A stretch of DNA of 13,410 nucleotides from CAYOBW01 sp964402115 (GTDB taxonomy: Bacteria; Verrucomicrobiota; Kiritimatiellia; UBA8416; CAYOBW01): positions 1 to 13,410 of the forward strand of contig CAYOBW010000196.1 of assembly GCA_964402115.1 (NCBI GenBank), given 5' to 3'. A model generated the notes under the pieces. It searched no databases and had not been told where the DNA came from. It saw only the letters and a list, made by a program, of their open reading frames with translations. Position numbers and translations under genes: made by a program. Shown piece by piece: positions 4,706 to 12,404 of the stretch (position 1 is the first letter of the stretch; the number at the start of each line of letters is the position of its first letter).

Positions 4706-7573
4706 TCAGGGAACGATATCGGAGGTGAATGCGGCTTCGACATTCTCGAGGAACAGCCCCTGGAACTGGCCCGGTTGGAGCCCCTCCGGCAGCGTCGCCT
4801 CAATCGTGTAGCGGGTGTCCGGCTTCAGGTGCGACAGGTCGGCGTAGAAACCGGTGAACGTCCGCTCGCGCCCAAGCGGGAAGACGTCGCTGTAGGCCTT
4901 CTTCACGTCTACCGGCTGGCCGTCGAGTTTCAGCCCCACGTTCCACTTGTCGTCCGGGTCCGCGATGTGGACGTAGAGCAGCAGGCGGTCGGAGCCGCGC
5001 CACGTCGCGAGCAGCTCCTCCTCCGTGTAGGGGACCGGCCAGGCCTGCCGCCGCGCCGCCAGCTGCGCGAACACGTGTGGCGGGATCGTGAACGTTGCGC
5101 GGTAGCTGCCGTTCGAAAAGGCGCGGTCGTAAGCGCCGATCTGCTGGCAGTGATCGAACGGTGTGCCGGCAAAGGTGACGGGCAGCGTCACCGTGCCGCC
5201 GTCGCACGTGAAGGACGTGCAGGCGAGCCCGTTCACGCTGACGCCGGCCGGCGTGCGCTTCGGCGGGAGCAACACCGTCAGTGCGGTGGCCTTGCCCCTC
5301 TCGCCTTCCACGTCGGTCAGCACCAGGGTGTCGCCCTTCAGCACGGCGCGGCCGGCGGCGTTGAGCAGGGCGGGGCGCTTGACAGCGTCGGCCGGGACGA
5401 CTTCGACGACCAGCGCTTCCGGACCCTTGATCGGCAGGCAGACGCGCTCGCCCTGGCGCCACACCCCGGTTCCCGGCTTGCCGAGCAGGCGGCCGGGGCG
5501 GGGATAAAGCTCGCGCAGCAGGAAGGCCGAGCCCTTCGTCAGGCCGATGCTGCCGTCGAGCGCGAACTCGGCGTTCAGCGCGCGGTAGTTCGGATTGAAG
5601 AGAAACACGAAGCCGCTGTCGCCGTCGATGGCCGCGGTGCCGTCCACGCGGCCCAGCGCGGGCGGGCCGATGATGGGGCGCAGGCGGTGCAGCGTGTCGC
5701 GGTGCTCGTCCGTCCAGTCCATCCACGCGCGCAGCCAGCGCTGGTCGGCGGGGCCGAAGTGCCGGTACTCGGTTTCGTCGCGGGCGGGCAGCAGGTCCAC
5801 GACGTGGTTGAACGGCGCGGTGCCGATGGAGCTGACAACCGAGTAGCGCCAGCCGAGGTAGTCCCAGTCGCGCGTCTGAAAGGGGCGGTCGCGTACGCAC
5901 TGGCCCTTCGCGTCGTTGCGGGGGGTCTGGTGCGTCATGTATCCGGGCACGAGCTCCCACGGCGTGAACTGCTCCATGTGGTAGTACCACGTGGCGTGCC
6001 GCTGCCGGTCGGCGGAGACGCGGCTGAAGTGCAGGTCCGGGAAGTTCTCGAAGCTGCCGGGTTGCTCGTCGCTCGTCGTCGGGTGCGGGTACGAGCCGCC
6101 CAGCCAGGTCCACGGCCCGAACCACTGGTACTGCTGGCGGCCGTCGATGATCACGTCCGGCATGCGGCGGCGCATCTCCTCCATGATGCGCCGGCAGCCG
6201 TACCACTGCGCGTACTTGCTCGTGGGCGTCAGCCCGTCCTTCGGTTCGTACGCGATCCACCAGTGGTCGAAGCTGTACCCGGCAATGCCCGTGCGCGCCC
6301 GGAACGCGACGAGCTGGTCCACGAACCAGTCCTGAAAACTGCGCACGCCGGTGTCCACGCCCACGTAGCCGCCGGTCTTGCCGCCGCACCAGGCGGTCCA
6401 CTCCGGGTTCTGCTTCCAGCCCAGCGTCGGGTAGGCGTAGGCGACGAGCTTCACCCGCTTCGCCTTCGCGTAGTCGAGCAGCTCCTGGATGGACGGCGGG
6501 ATCGGATCCCGGGCGATGTTCCACTCGTCCTTGCGGATCTTCTGCCCGAGCCCGAGCCAGAGGCAGTTCTCCCACCCCCAGGCGTCGGCGTTGTCCTTGA
6601 GCGGCGCGACGGCGCTGTTGGCGGGCGTGAACAGCGTGTTGTCGCAGCCGATGGCGGCGCACTGGTCGAGGATGCGCTTCCACTCGGCCTGGCCCGCGGG
6701 GGTGGCGACGTCGATCTGGTAGTCGTTCTCGCACCAGGGCACGTGGACGCGGAGGCTCTGCTCCGGGCGGTACAACGCGAAGGCCCGCACGCACTCCCGC
6801 ATGGCGTCGAACTCCGCGAGGTCGAGCGTGGGCTTGCCCTCGAACGCCCGCTCCGGCTCCCGCGCGTATTTCCACTCGCCGAGGTTCCGGGCGGGCAGCG
6901 TGACGCCTGTCAGCGCCTGCACGCCGACGCACACGCGGTCCGACAGGAACGGCCCGTAGCTCGCGCGCCAGGCCAGGGACGGTGCGTACGCCAGCGCGAC
7001 CTGCCGGTCCTTGCGTTCCCACTTCAGAAACGGATTCTGCAACGCGAAAAACAGGCCGAGCCGCGCGGGGCCGTTCGTGTCGCCGAGGCGCAGGAACACG
7101 ACGCCGGCCGGGTGGTCGGCCCGGTGCTCGCCGGCGATGGGCGCGGCCAGCTCCGCGCGGAGCACCTCCACGTGGTCCACCCGGCCGGTGGCGCCTGCCG
7201 GCAGCGTGAGCTGCACCTGCTTGCTCACGAAACGCCACCCCGGCTTCAGCTCGTAGGCCACCTGAAGCTGCGTGGCGCCGAGGCGATGGGTGTAGGTGAC
7301 GCTGTCCTTCCGCTGCTTGATGGCCGTCCGGTTCGCCGTGGTCAGGGCCAGCGCCTCGCCGTTGAGGGTCAGCGCCACCGGCGCCTCGGCGCAGGCGACG
7401 CTTTGCCGCGTCGTCGCCTCGGTGATGCGCAGCAGCCCCGCGGGGCCCAGGTCGACCGCCACAAGGCCGTTGTCCAACCGCAGCCGCTGGCCCTCGGCCG
7501 CGGCCCGCGCCGGCAGGCTTGCCACCGCCAGGACCAGCGCCGCACTCCATCCCACTCGCGCCTGTATACGCAT
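4706..7573 (-). CDS. Secreted putative glycoside hydrolase, GH36/clan GH-D-like
   Basis: This 955-residue protein begins with a signal peptide (MRIQARVGWSAALVLAVASL then ARAAA). An N-terminal beta-rich domain (about 30-240), a TIM-barrel-like core (about 250-640) and C-terminal beta-sandwich regions (about 645-955) follow. The core has GIAGYSFDHWW (Asp436) and PTTSDEQPGSFEN (Asp502/Glu503), spaced like the two acidic residues of alpha-galactosidase-type enzymes. The end contains a jelly-roll-like section with DRAFSNGSYRATFTIP and DDKWNVGLKLDG. Fold and clan are inferred from layout, not firm family motifs. The ATG at 7573 is preferred over the adjacent GTG at 7576 because AGGAG lies 6 nt before it. 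It starts 12 nt after the GH35 stop, so the two are probably one operon. The substrate is unknown; it could be a binding protein with a degenerate barrel. Confidence 0.7.
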   Translation of the reverse strand: MRIQARVGWSAALVLAVASLPARAAAEGQRLRLDNGLVAVDLGPAGLLRITEATTRQSVACAEAPVALTLNGEALALTTANRTAIKQRKDSVTYTHRLGATQLQVAYELKPGWRFVSKQVQLTLPAGATGRVDHVEVLRAELAAPIAGEHRADHPAGVVFLRLGDTNGPARLGLFFALQNPFLKWERKDRQVALAYAPSLAWRASYGPFLSDRVCVGVQALTGVTLPARNLGEWKYAREPERAFEGKPTLDLAEFDAMRECVRAFALYRPEQSLRVHVPWCENDYQIDVATPAGQAEWKRILDQCAAIGCDNTLFTPANSAVAPLKDNADAWGWENCLWLGLGQKIRKDEWNIARDPIPPSIQELLDYAKAKRVKLVAYAYPTLGWKQNPEWTAWCGGKTGGYVGVDTGVRSFQDWFVDQLVAFRARTGIAGYSFDHWWIAYEPKDGLTPTSKYAQWYGCRRIMEEMRRRMPDVIIDGRQQYQWFGPWTWLGGSYPHPTTSDEQPGSFENFPDLHFSRVSADRQRHATWYYHMEQFTPWELVPGYMTHQTPRNDAKGQCVRDRPFQTRDWDYLGWRYSVVSSIGTAPFNHVVDLLPARDETEYRHFGPADQRWLRAWMDWTDEHRDTLHRLRPIIGPPALGRVDGTAAIDGDSGFVFLFNPNYRALNAEFALDGSIGLTKGSAFLLRELYPRPGRLLGKPGTGVWRQGERVCLPIKGPEALVVEVVPADAVKRPALLNAAGRAVLKGDTLVLTDVEGERGKATALTVLLPPKRTPAGVSVNGLACTSFTCDGGTVTLPVTFAGTPFDHCQQIGAYDRAFSNGSYRATFTIPPHVFAQLAARRQAWPVPYTEEELLATWRGSDRLLLYVHIADPDDKWNVGLKLDGQPVDVKKAYSDVFPLGRERTFTGFYADLSHLKPDTRYTIEATLPEGLQPGQFQGLFLENVEAAFTSDIVP

Positions 7574-7585
7574 CACGTGCTCCTC

Positions 7586-9934
7586 TCAAGGCCGGGCGTC
7601 GGGCCCGGCCACCAGGTTGTCTTCGACGAAAATCCGGTACGCCTTGATCCGCCCGCCGCCTTCGCTCTGGCGCGGCACGTAGCGGAAGCCGGTCAGGGTG
7701 CGGGTCGCCCCCAGGTCGAGCACGAGGCGGTGCGGGTGGGGTGGCGACTGCCGCGACCACTCCGTGTGCCAGTGGTTGGCCGTCTGCCCGTCGATGGCAT
7801 TCGCCGCCGAACCGTCCTCGCCCTCGCGCTCCTCGCTGTCCGCGCAGGCGATGGTCCAGCCGTCGCGGCTCAGGGCCTTGCCGGCCGCCTCGAACAGGTC
7901 CAGCTCCGCCACGGCCGCGTAGGCCTTGCCGTCGTGCGCGTCCTGCGATTCGAGACAGAAGTAGCGGCCGCGCGCCGGGGTCGCGAACGCGACGTCCTGG
8001 GACTCCGGCCCCGGCGCAAACGTGCCCGTGTGGGTGGGCGCGACGCCGGCCAGCCTGAGGGTGACGGCCGGCCGCGCCGCGCGGGCGAAATCCAGTTCCG
8101 GCCGCAGCTGGTCGAGGATCGGCGTGGCGAGCCCGGCGACGACCGGCTGCGCCGGGGGACCGGTCACGTCCCAGATCACGATGTCGTTGCGGCCTTTGCG
8201 CAGCCAGCAGCCCGGTGCGTACGCTGTCTGGGTCGGGCCGATGTTCCAGAAGCGGCCCAGGCAGTGGCTATTCACCCAGACGACGCCCTTGCCCCACGCG
8301 CGCAGGTCGAGGAAGGTGTCGGCCGGCGCGGCGAGTTCCACGGCGGCGAGCCAGAACGCCGGAGTTCCGTCGGCCGCGCCCGTGCGGTACTTCAGCCCGT
8401 CGAGCATGGGCGCGTCGAGCGGCAGCCGGAACACCTGCCAGCCTGTCAGCGCCGTCCCGCCGAGCTTTACGGGGCCGGTCACCCCCTTGCGGTCCGCCAT
8501 TTCGGCGCCGAAGTTCACGCGTCCCATCGGCTCCACGAGCAGGTCGAGCCGGGCGGCGGCGGCGCGCGCGGGCACGAGGAGTTTCTCCCCGGGCCGGCGG
8601 CGGTCCATGACGCCCACGCGGCGGCCGTCCAGGAAGACGAAGCCGAAATCGTGGACCGCGCCCTCGAGCGCCGCCGCCGGTCCGGCGGGGACCGTCGTGC
8701 GGTAGAGGATGCAGCCGTAGCCCTGGTCGTACGCTTCCATGTTCCGCGGGGCGGCATCGGCCAGGGCCGGCGGGAGGTTGTCGAACAGGGGCGCGACGCG
8801 GGCCGCGGTCACGGGCGCGAACGCCTGCACCGGAGGGCGGGCTGCCGGCAGGGGCAGGCTTTCGCCGGGCAGCAGGTAACGCGCGAACAGCGCGCGGGTC
8901 TTCGCGAACTTCTCCGTCTCCCAGCCGGCCTCGCTGATGGGCGCATCGTAGTCATAGCTCGATGTGTCGGGCTTGAACGGGCGGTCGCACCCCGCCCAGA
9001 GGCCGAACGTGGTGCCGCCGTGCGCCATGTAGATGCTGAACGAGGCGCCGGCCTTGAGCATGTCCTCGAGATCGCGCAGGTAACTCGCCGCCTTGCCGGT
9101 GTGGTGCGGCGCGCCCCACGTGTCGAACCAGCCGGGATAGAACTCGCCGCACATCAGCGGCCCCCGCGGCTGGAGGGTGCGGAGCGTCTTGAAGCTGCCC
9201 GCGGGGTTCGAGCCGAAGTTCACGACCTGGAACAGGTCGTCGCGCCAGCCGTTCTTGAGCTGCCCGGGCGGATTGCAGGCGAACAGCGGGACGTCGAACC
9301 CCGCGGCGAGCAGCGCCTGGCGCAGCGCGCCCATGTATGCCGCATCCCGCCCGAAGAAGCCGTATTCGTTCTCGACCTGGACCATGAGGATCGGTCCGCC
9401 GCGGGTGACCTGCAGGGGCCCGAGCACGCGGCCGACTTCCCGCAGGTAGCGCTGCGCGGGTTCGAGGTAGCGCGGATCGCGCGAGCGCAGCGCGATGCCG
9501 TCCTGCTTCAGCAGCCACCACGGCGTGCCCCCCATTTCCCACTCCGCGCAGGAGTACGGGCCGGGACGCAGGATCACCCACAGATTCTCCGCCTGCGCGG
9601 CACGGCAGAACGCCGCCGCGTCGGCCTGGTCGCTCCAGACGAACTCGCCGGGCCGGGGCTCGTGCATGTTCCAGAACAGGTAGGCGCACACCGTGTTCAG
9701 GCCCAGCGCGCGACACATCCGCAGCCGGTGCTGCCAGTACGCGCGCGGCACGCGGGCAGCGTGGATTTCGCCGCAGCGGATCTGGAAACGCTGCCCGTCC
9801 AGCAGGAAGTCCTGCTCCCCGACGGCGAACGTGTGACGCGGTGCGACGGGCGCATCCGCCGCCACCGCGGACGCGGCGCCGGCACCCGCCGCCACCCAGA
9901 CCGCCGACAGTGTGCTGACCAGGCGCTTTCTCAT
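7586..9934 (-). CDS. Secreted GH35 beta-galactosidase with C-terminal discoidin-like domain
   Basis: This enzyme hydrolyses terminal beta-galactosides. From the ATG at 9934 (GGAGGAGG just upstream) it is 782 residues with a signal peptide (MRKRLVSTLSAVWVAAGAGA, then ASAVAADAP). The GH35 barrel shows CGEIHAARVPRAYWQHRL, LFWNMHEPRPGEF, LRPGPYSCAEWEMGG, GGPILMVQVENEYG with acid/base Glu190, and CGEFYPGWFDTWG with nucleophile Glu264. A galactose-binding-like jelly roll ends near FWNIGPTQTAYAPGCWL (from residue 562). The last about 140 residues look F5/8 type C (CBM32-like), with NAIDGQTANHWHTEW and PHPHRLVLDLG. Unusually, the strand normally at the end of that fold (GRYFCLESQDAHDGKAYAAV) comes first and the protein stops soon after IKAYRIFV, so the domain is permuted or truncated. 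It is first in an operon with the GH36-like gene. Longer upstream starts lack a signal peptide at the N-terminus. Confidence 0.95.
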   Translation of the reverse strand: MRKRLVSTLSAVWVAAGAGAASAVAADAPVAPRHTFAVGEQDFLLDGQRFQIRCGEIHAARVPRAYWQHRLRMCRALGLNTVCAYLFWNMHEPRPGEFVWSDQADAAAFCRAAQAENLWVILRPGPYSCAEWEMGGTPWWLLKQDGIALRSRDPRYLEPAQRYLREVGRVLGPLQVTRGGPILMVQVENEYGFFGRDAAYMGALRQALLAAGFDVPLFACNPPGQLKNGWRDDLFQVVNFGSNPAGSFKTLRTLQPRGPLMCGEFYPGWFDTWGAPHHTGKAASYLRDLEDMLKAGASFSIYMAHGGTTFGLWAGCDRPFKPDTSSYDYDAPISEAGWETEKFAKTRALFARYLLPGESLPLPAARPPVQAFAPVTAARVAPLFDNLPPALADAAPRNMEAYDQGYGCILYRTTVPAGPAAALEGAVHDFGFVFLDGRRVGVMDRRRPGEKLLVPARAAAARLDLLVEPMGRVNFGAEMADRKGVTGPVKLGGTALTGWQVFRLPLDAPMLDGLKYRTGAADGTPAFWLAAVELAAPADTFLDLRAWGKGVVWVNSHCLGRFWNIGPTQTAYAPGCWLRKGRNDIVIWDVTGPPAQPVVAGLATPILDQLRPELDFARAARPAVTLRLAGVAPTHTGTFAPGPESQDVAFATPARGRYFCLESQDAHDGKAYAAVAELDLFEAAGKALSRDGWTIACADSEEREGEDGSAANAIDGQTANHWHTEWSRQSPPHPHRLVLDLGATRTLTGFRYVPRQSEGGGRIKAYRIFVEDNLVAGPDARP
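7590..7610 (-). repeat. Palindrome spanning the end of the beta-galactosidase gene
   Basis: In the message, GGCCGGGC, loop CCGAC, GCCCGGCC forms a perfect 8-bp stem that encodes the final residues AGPDARP and ends one base before the TGA. The core equals that of the palindrome at 2713-2731 with a different loop. It lies in the junction between two co-transcribed genes. There it could stabilise the upstream message or damp read-through; no T-run follows, so it is not a classical terminator. Confidence 0.6.
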
Positions 9935-9976
9935 GGGGCCTCCTCCGTCAGCGAGAATCGCCCGGCGATCCCCCTC

Positions 9977-10045
9977 ACGGCTGACCGCGAACAGTACGGA
10001 ACCTTCAAAACGTGTGTCAATGGCATCCTTGCCAGGGTCAGCCGT
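9977..10045 (-). promoter_or_regulatory. Candidate promoter of the hydrolase operon with flanking inverted repeat
   Basis: On the minus strand TTGACA (10015-10020) and TACTGT (9991-9996) are separated by 18 nt, about 60 nt upstream of the beta-galactosidase ATG. Perfect inverted arms ACGGCTGACC (9977-9986) and GGTCAGCCGT (10036-10045) flank this promoter, one around the expected start site and one upstream of the -35. This arrangement would suit a regulator binding two half-sites or looping. The -10 matches only three of six consensus positions. Confidence 0.4.
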
Positions 10046-10146
10046 TTTGCTGAAAACCAATGACTTACGACCGAAGTCTCAGCCAAGCCGGTTTCGGACA
10101 CCTGGCGGCGGCCACAGCTGCGAACGGCTGTCGGAGATGTGCAGCC

Positions 10147-10176
10147 TTGACACATCCAGCCCGCTTCCCATACCTT
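10147..10176 (+). promoter_or_regulatory. Candidate promoter of the acylation module
   Basis: A perfect TTGACA (10147-10152) is followed after 18 nt by TACCTT (10171-10176). It would give a leader of roughly 60 nt before the reductase start at 10242. The -10 is weak, so the assignment is tentative. Confidence 0.4.
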
Positions 10177-10241
10177 TTCACCGTGCATGCTCCCTGAAAA
10201 AACTTAGGTGGCAGGCTGATCCGCGCTGCAGGAGCACGACA

Positions 10242-11000
10242 ATGATCAATCCGCTGGACATGAGTGGCAAGACCGTGCTGGTAACCGGGGCTTCCTCGGG
10301 GCTCGGTCGCGACACGGCCATTCTGCTGAGCGCGCTGGGCGCCCGCGTGGTATTGCTGGCGCGTGACCAGCGGCGCCTGGAGCTGACACGCGCGAGTCTC
10401 GACGGCGGGAACCACCCCGTCGTGCCGTTCGATCTCGCACAAGGCGACGGCATTCCGGGATTGCTGCTCAAGTGCGCGGAAGAAACCGGCCCCCTGCATG
10501 GCCTGGTGCACTGCGCCGGCGTGGCTCCCGTTTGTCCTTTGCGCGCCGTGAATGTCGCCCACATCCAGAACGTGATGCAGGTGAACGTCGTTTCCGCGAT
10601 CATGCTGGCGAAGGGTTTCCGCCAGAAGGGCGTTTGCGCCCGGGATTCCTCGATCGTGTTCATGTCATCGGTCATGGGGCTTGTGGGCGAAAAAGCCCGC
10701 GCCGCCTACTGCGCGTCCAAAGGAGGCATAGAGAGCCTGACCAAGGCCCTGGCCCTTGAGCTTGCGCCGGAGCATATTCGCGTGAACTGCGTCGCTCCGG
10801 CCCTGGTCAAGACGGAGATGCATGGGGCGCTGGCCGAGCAATTGACGGGTGGGCAGCTGTCGCTGTTGGAGGCAAAGACCCCTCTCGGCCTGGGGCAGCC
10901 CCGGGACGTCTCCCATGCCGTGGCCTTCCTGCTCTCGGATGCAAGCCGTTGGATAACCGGTTCGTCCATCGTTGTCGATGGCGGATACTGCGCACAGTGA
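10242..11000 (+). CDS. Short-chain dehydrogenase/reductase, FabG-like 3-oxoacyl-ACP reductase
   Basis: This 252-residue classical SDR probably reduces a 3-oxoacyl-ACP to the 3-hydroxy form with NADPH. The nucleotide-binding TGASSGLG is at residues 15-22, the structural Asn at 115, and the catalytic Ser143, Tyr156 and Lys160 in SSVMG...YCASK. The C-terminal WITGSSIVVDGGY is typical of FabG-type enzymes. The usual NNAG motif reads HCAG (residues 90-93). The start at 10242 has AGGAG ending 7 nt upstream; the open frame continues much further upstream without a signal or family similarity. The ketoacyl synthase start lies 7 nt after the stop, so the two are surely co-transcribed. Sequence alone cannot exclude another alcohol or sugar substrate; the ACP-linked role comes from its neighbours. 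Confidence 0.9.
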   Translation: MINPLDMSGKTVLVTGASSGLGRDTAILLSALGARVVLLARDQRRLELTRASLDGGNHPVVPFDLAQGDGIPGLLLKCAEETGPLHGLVHCAGVAPVCPLRAVNVAHIQNVMQVNVVSAIMLAKGFRQKGVCARDSSIVFMSSVMGLVGEKARAAYCASKGGIESLTKALALELAPEHIRVNCVAPALVKTEMHGALAEQLTGGQLSLLEAKTPLGLGQPRDVSHAVAFLLSDASRWITGSSIVVDGGYCAQ

Positions 11001-11007
11001 GGGAATG

Positions 11008-12006
11008 ATGAAAGCCTATGTCGGACCCATGGAATACGTGCTTCCCGAGCGAATCCTCTCGAACGATGAACTCGCCAAAGACTACCCGGATTGGCCGGCG
11101 GAGAAGATCTGGCAGAAGATCGGGATCAGGACCCGACATATTGCAGCCGACGGGGAATGCTCATCCGATCTCGCCTTCCGCGCGGCGACAAAGCTGTTCG
11201 ACAATGGCCGGGTGTCGCGCGAGCAGGTCGACTTCGTGCTGCTGTGCACGCTAACGCCGGACTACATCATGCCCACAACGGCGTGCGTGCTGCAGAACCG
11301 TCTTGGACTGTCCAGGGGAGCCGGAGCGCTGGATTTCAATTTGGGTTGCTCAGGCTACGTATACGGCCTCAGTCTGGCAAAGGGGCTGATCGAGACGGGG
11401 CAGGCAAAGGGGGTCCTGCTGCTGACCGGGGAGACCCTCAGCAAAGTCATCCACCCTGGCGACAAGAACGTGCGGACTGTGTTTGGAGACGCGGCATCGG
11501 CCACGTTCATCGGGTGCACCGATAATCAGGCGCAGGGCCTTGGGCCTTTTGTCTTTGGCACGGATGGCTCGGGGGCCGAGTGGCTTATCGTACGAGCGGG
11601 CGGCATGAGGCAGCGAGTGGCAACGGCGACAGAGCAGGACGCGTCGGCCATAGGACCGCAGTATATGTCCATGAACGGCCCCGCCATCTACAGCTTCACG
11701 CTGGAAGCCGTTCCGGCGGCAGTTGAAGCCCTGCTGGCGCGCGCCTGCTTGACCAAGGGCGACATCGACTACTTCGTTTTTCACCAGGCGAACAGGTATA
11801 TGTTGGAGCAACTGCGCAAGAAGATCGGCATAGATGAGGAGCGCTTCCTTTACGGGATGGAGCACTGTGGGAATACGGTATCGTCGAGCATCCCGATCGT
11901 GCTTGCGGATGGATCCGCCGGCGGCCGGTTGCATCAAGGCCAGCGCGTGATGCTCGTTGGGTTTGGCGTCGGTTTGTCGTGGGCGGCTTGTCTCGTGAAT
12001 CTGTGA
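11008..12006 (+). CDS. 3-oxoacyl-ACP synthase III family protein (FabH-like)
   Basis: This 332-residue thiolase-fold enzyme should condense an acyl-CoA starter with malonyl-ACP. The catalytic triad is visible: Cys114 in DFNLGCSGYVYGL, His259 in FVFHQANRYM and Asn289 in GMEHCGNTVSSSIP. The KAS III signatures TPDYIMPTTA and VFGDAASATF are also present. Length is normal for FabH. The ATG at 11008 is chosen because GAGGG at 10999-11003 lies 4 nt before it; an ATG at 11005 is also possible. The gene sits directly after the reductase and ahead of a dedicated ACP, so it more likely serves a specialised acyl group than housekeeping fatty acid synthesis. No malonyl transferase, dehydratase or KAS II is nearby, so it would borrow malonyl-ACP from, or depend on, the main pathway. 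Confidence 0.92.
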   Translation: MKAYVGPMEYVLPERILSNDELAKDYPDWPAEKIWQKIGIRTRHIAADGECSSDLAFRAATKLFDNGRVSREQVDFVLLCTLTPDYIMPTTACVLQNRLGLSRGAGALDFNLGCSGYVYGLSLAKGLIETGQAKGVLLLTGETLSKVIHPGDKNVRTVFGDAASATFIGCTDNQAQGLGPFVFGTDGSGAEWLIVRAGGMRQRVATATEQDASAIGPQYMSMNGPAIYSFTLEAVPAAVEALLARACLTKGDIDYFVFHQANRYMLEQLRKKIGIDEERFLYGMEHCGNTVSSSIPIVLADGSAGGRLHQGQRVMLVGFGVGLSWAACLVNL

Positions 12007-12095
12007 GAAGATGGCGCCGCATGGGTGTGTGCGTCGGGAAGAAGGCGGTGGGATGTCCGGCGGAAGGGGCGAAATAGCCGAAAGGGAAGGAACGC
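12007..12095 (+). other. 89-bp spacer between ketoacyl synthase and ACP genes
   Basis: It contains no recognisable gene. Its 3' end provides the ribosome binding site (GGGAAGGA at 12084-12091) of the carrier protein. I see no strong terminator, so transcription probably continues through it. Confidence 0.4.
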
Positions 12096-12320
12096 ATGAA
12101 AGAGCGCTCGGAAATCGTGAGAGACATTGAAAAGGCGCTGGAGATCAAGGATGGATCTCTGAAGAGCGAGATGCCGTTGTCGGCTGTGCCCGAGTGGGAT
12201 TCCATGGCGGCGCTCGTCTTCATTACCATGGCGGATTCGCTGTTTGGCAAACAGGTGAAGGCCGATCAACTGTCCAAGTGTCAGACTGTTGGGGACCTGG
12301 TCGATATTCTCGCCGGATGA
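12096..12320 (+). CDS. Dedicated acyl carrier protein
   Basis: This 74-residue acidic helical protein has the phosphopantetheine attachment Ser36 in VPEWDSMAALVFI; the family motif is usually DSL, here DSM. Helix I (ERSEIVRDIEKALEI), the linker with PLSAVPEWDSM, and the final helix (TVGDLVDILAG) fit a standalone ACP. Its length is close to the usual 75-85 residues. A good Shine-Dalgarno (AAGGA) precedes the ATG. It would be activated by a phosphopantetheinyl transferase encoded elsewhere and would carry the acyl chain made by the synthase and reductase. Divergence from primary-metabolism ACPs and the position within this cluster suggest a specialised role. It could alternatively be a small peptidyl-type carrier. 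Confidence 0.9.
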   Translation: MKERSEIVRDIEKALEIKDGSLKSEMPLSAVPEWDSMAALVFITMADSLFGKQVKADQLSKCQTVGDLVDILAG

Positions 12321-12404
12321 CCGGTGCGCTGAGCCGCGTCCAGCGCGCGACGCGCCGGGCGGCACACGGGGGCATGCAGCCGCAGGCCCACCTTGGGGGT
12401 ATCC

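Larger units (their letters stand above)
9935..10241. other. Divergent intergenic control region
   Basis: This 307-bp gap separates the leftward hydrolase operon from the rightward acylation module. It contains a TTGACA-type promoter candidate for each direction and a perfect 10-bp inverted repeat flanking the hydrolase promoter. A small ACAGC/GCTGT repeat lies at 10114-10131. No coding frame here is convincing; the longer frames entering it are upstream extensions of the two flanking genes. Confidence 0.6.

Noticed and set aside
4775..10063. 1762-codon open frame on the plus strand opposite both hydrolase genes, plus a 986-codon minus-strand frame over the second hydrolase
   Set aside because: They are shadows produced by the strong GC bias at third codon positions of the two real genes. 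Their translations are rich in Arg, Ala, Gly and Val without domains, start context or signal peptides, whereas the opposite frames carry GH35 motifs and secretion signals.
9912..10241. N-terminal extension of the reductase by up to 110 codons
   Set aside because: The extension crosses the divergent promoter region, has no family similarity, and the ATG at 10242 has an ideally placed AGGAG.
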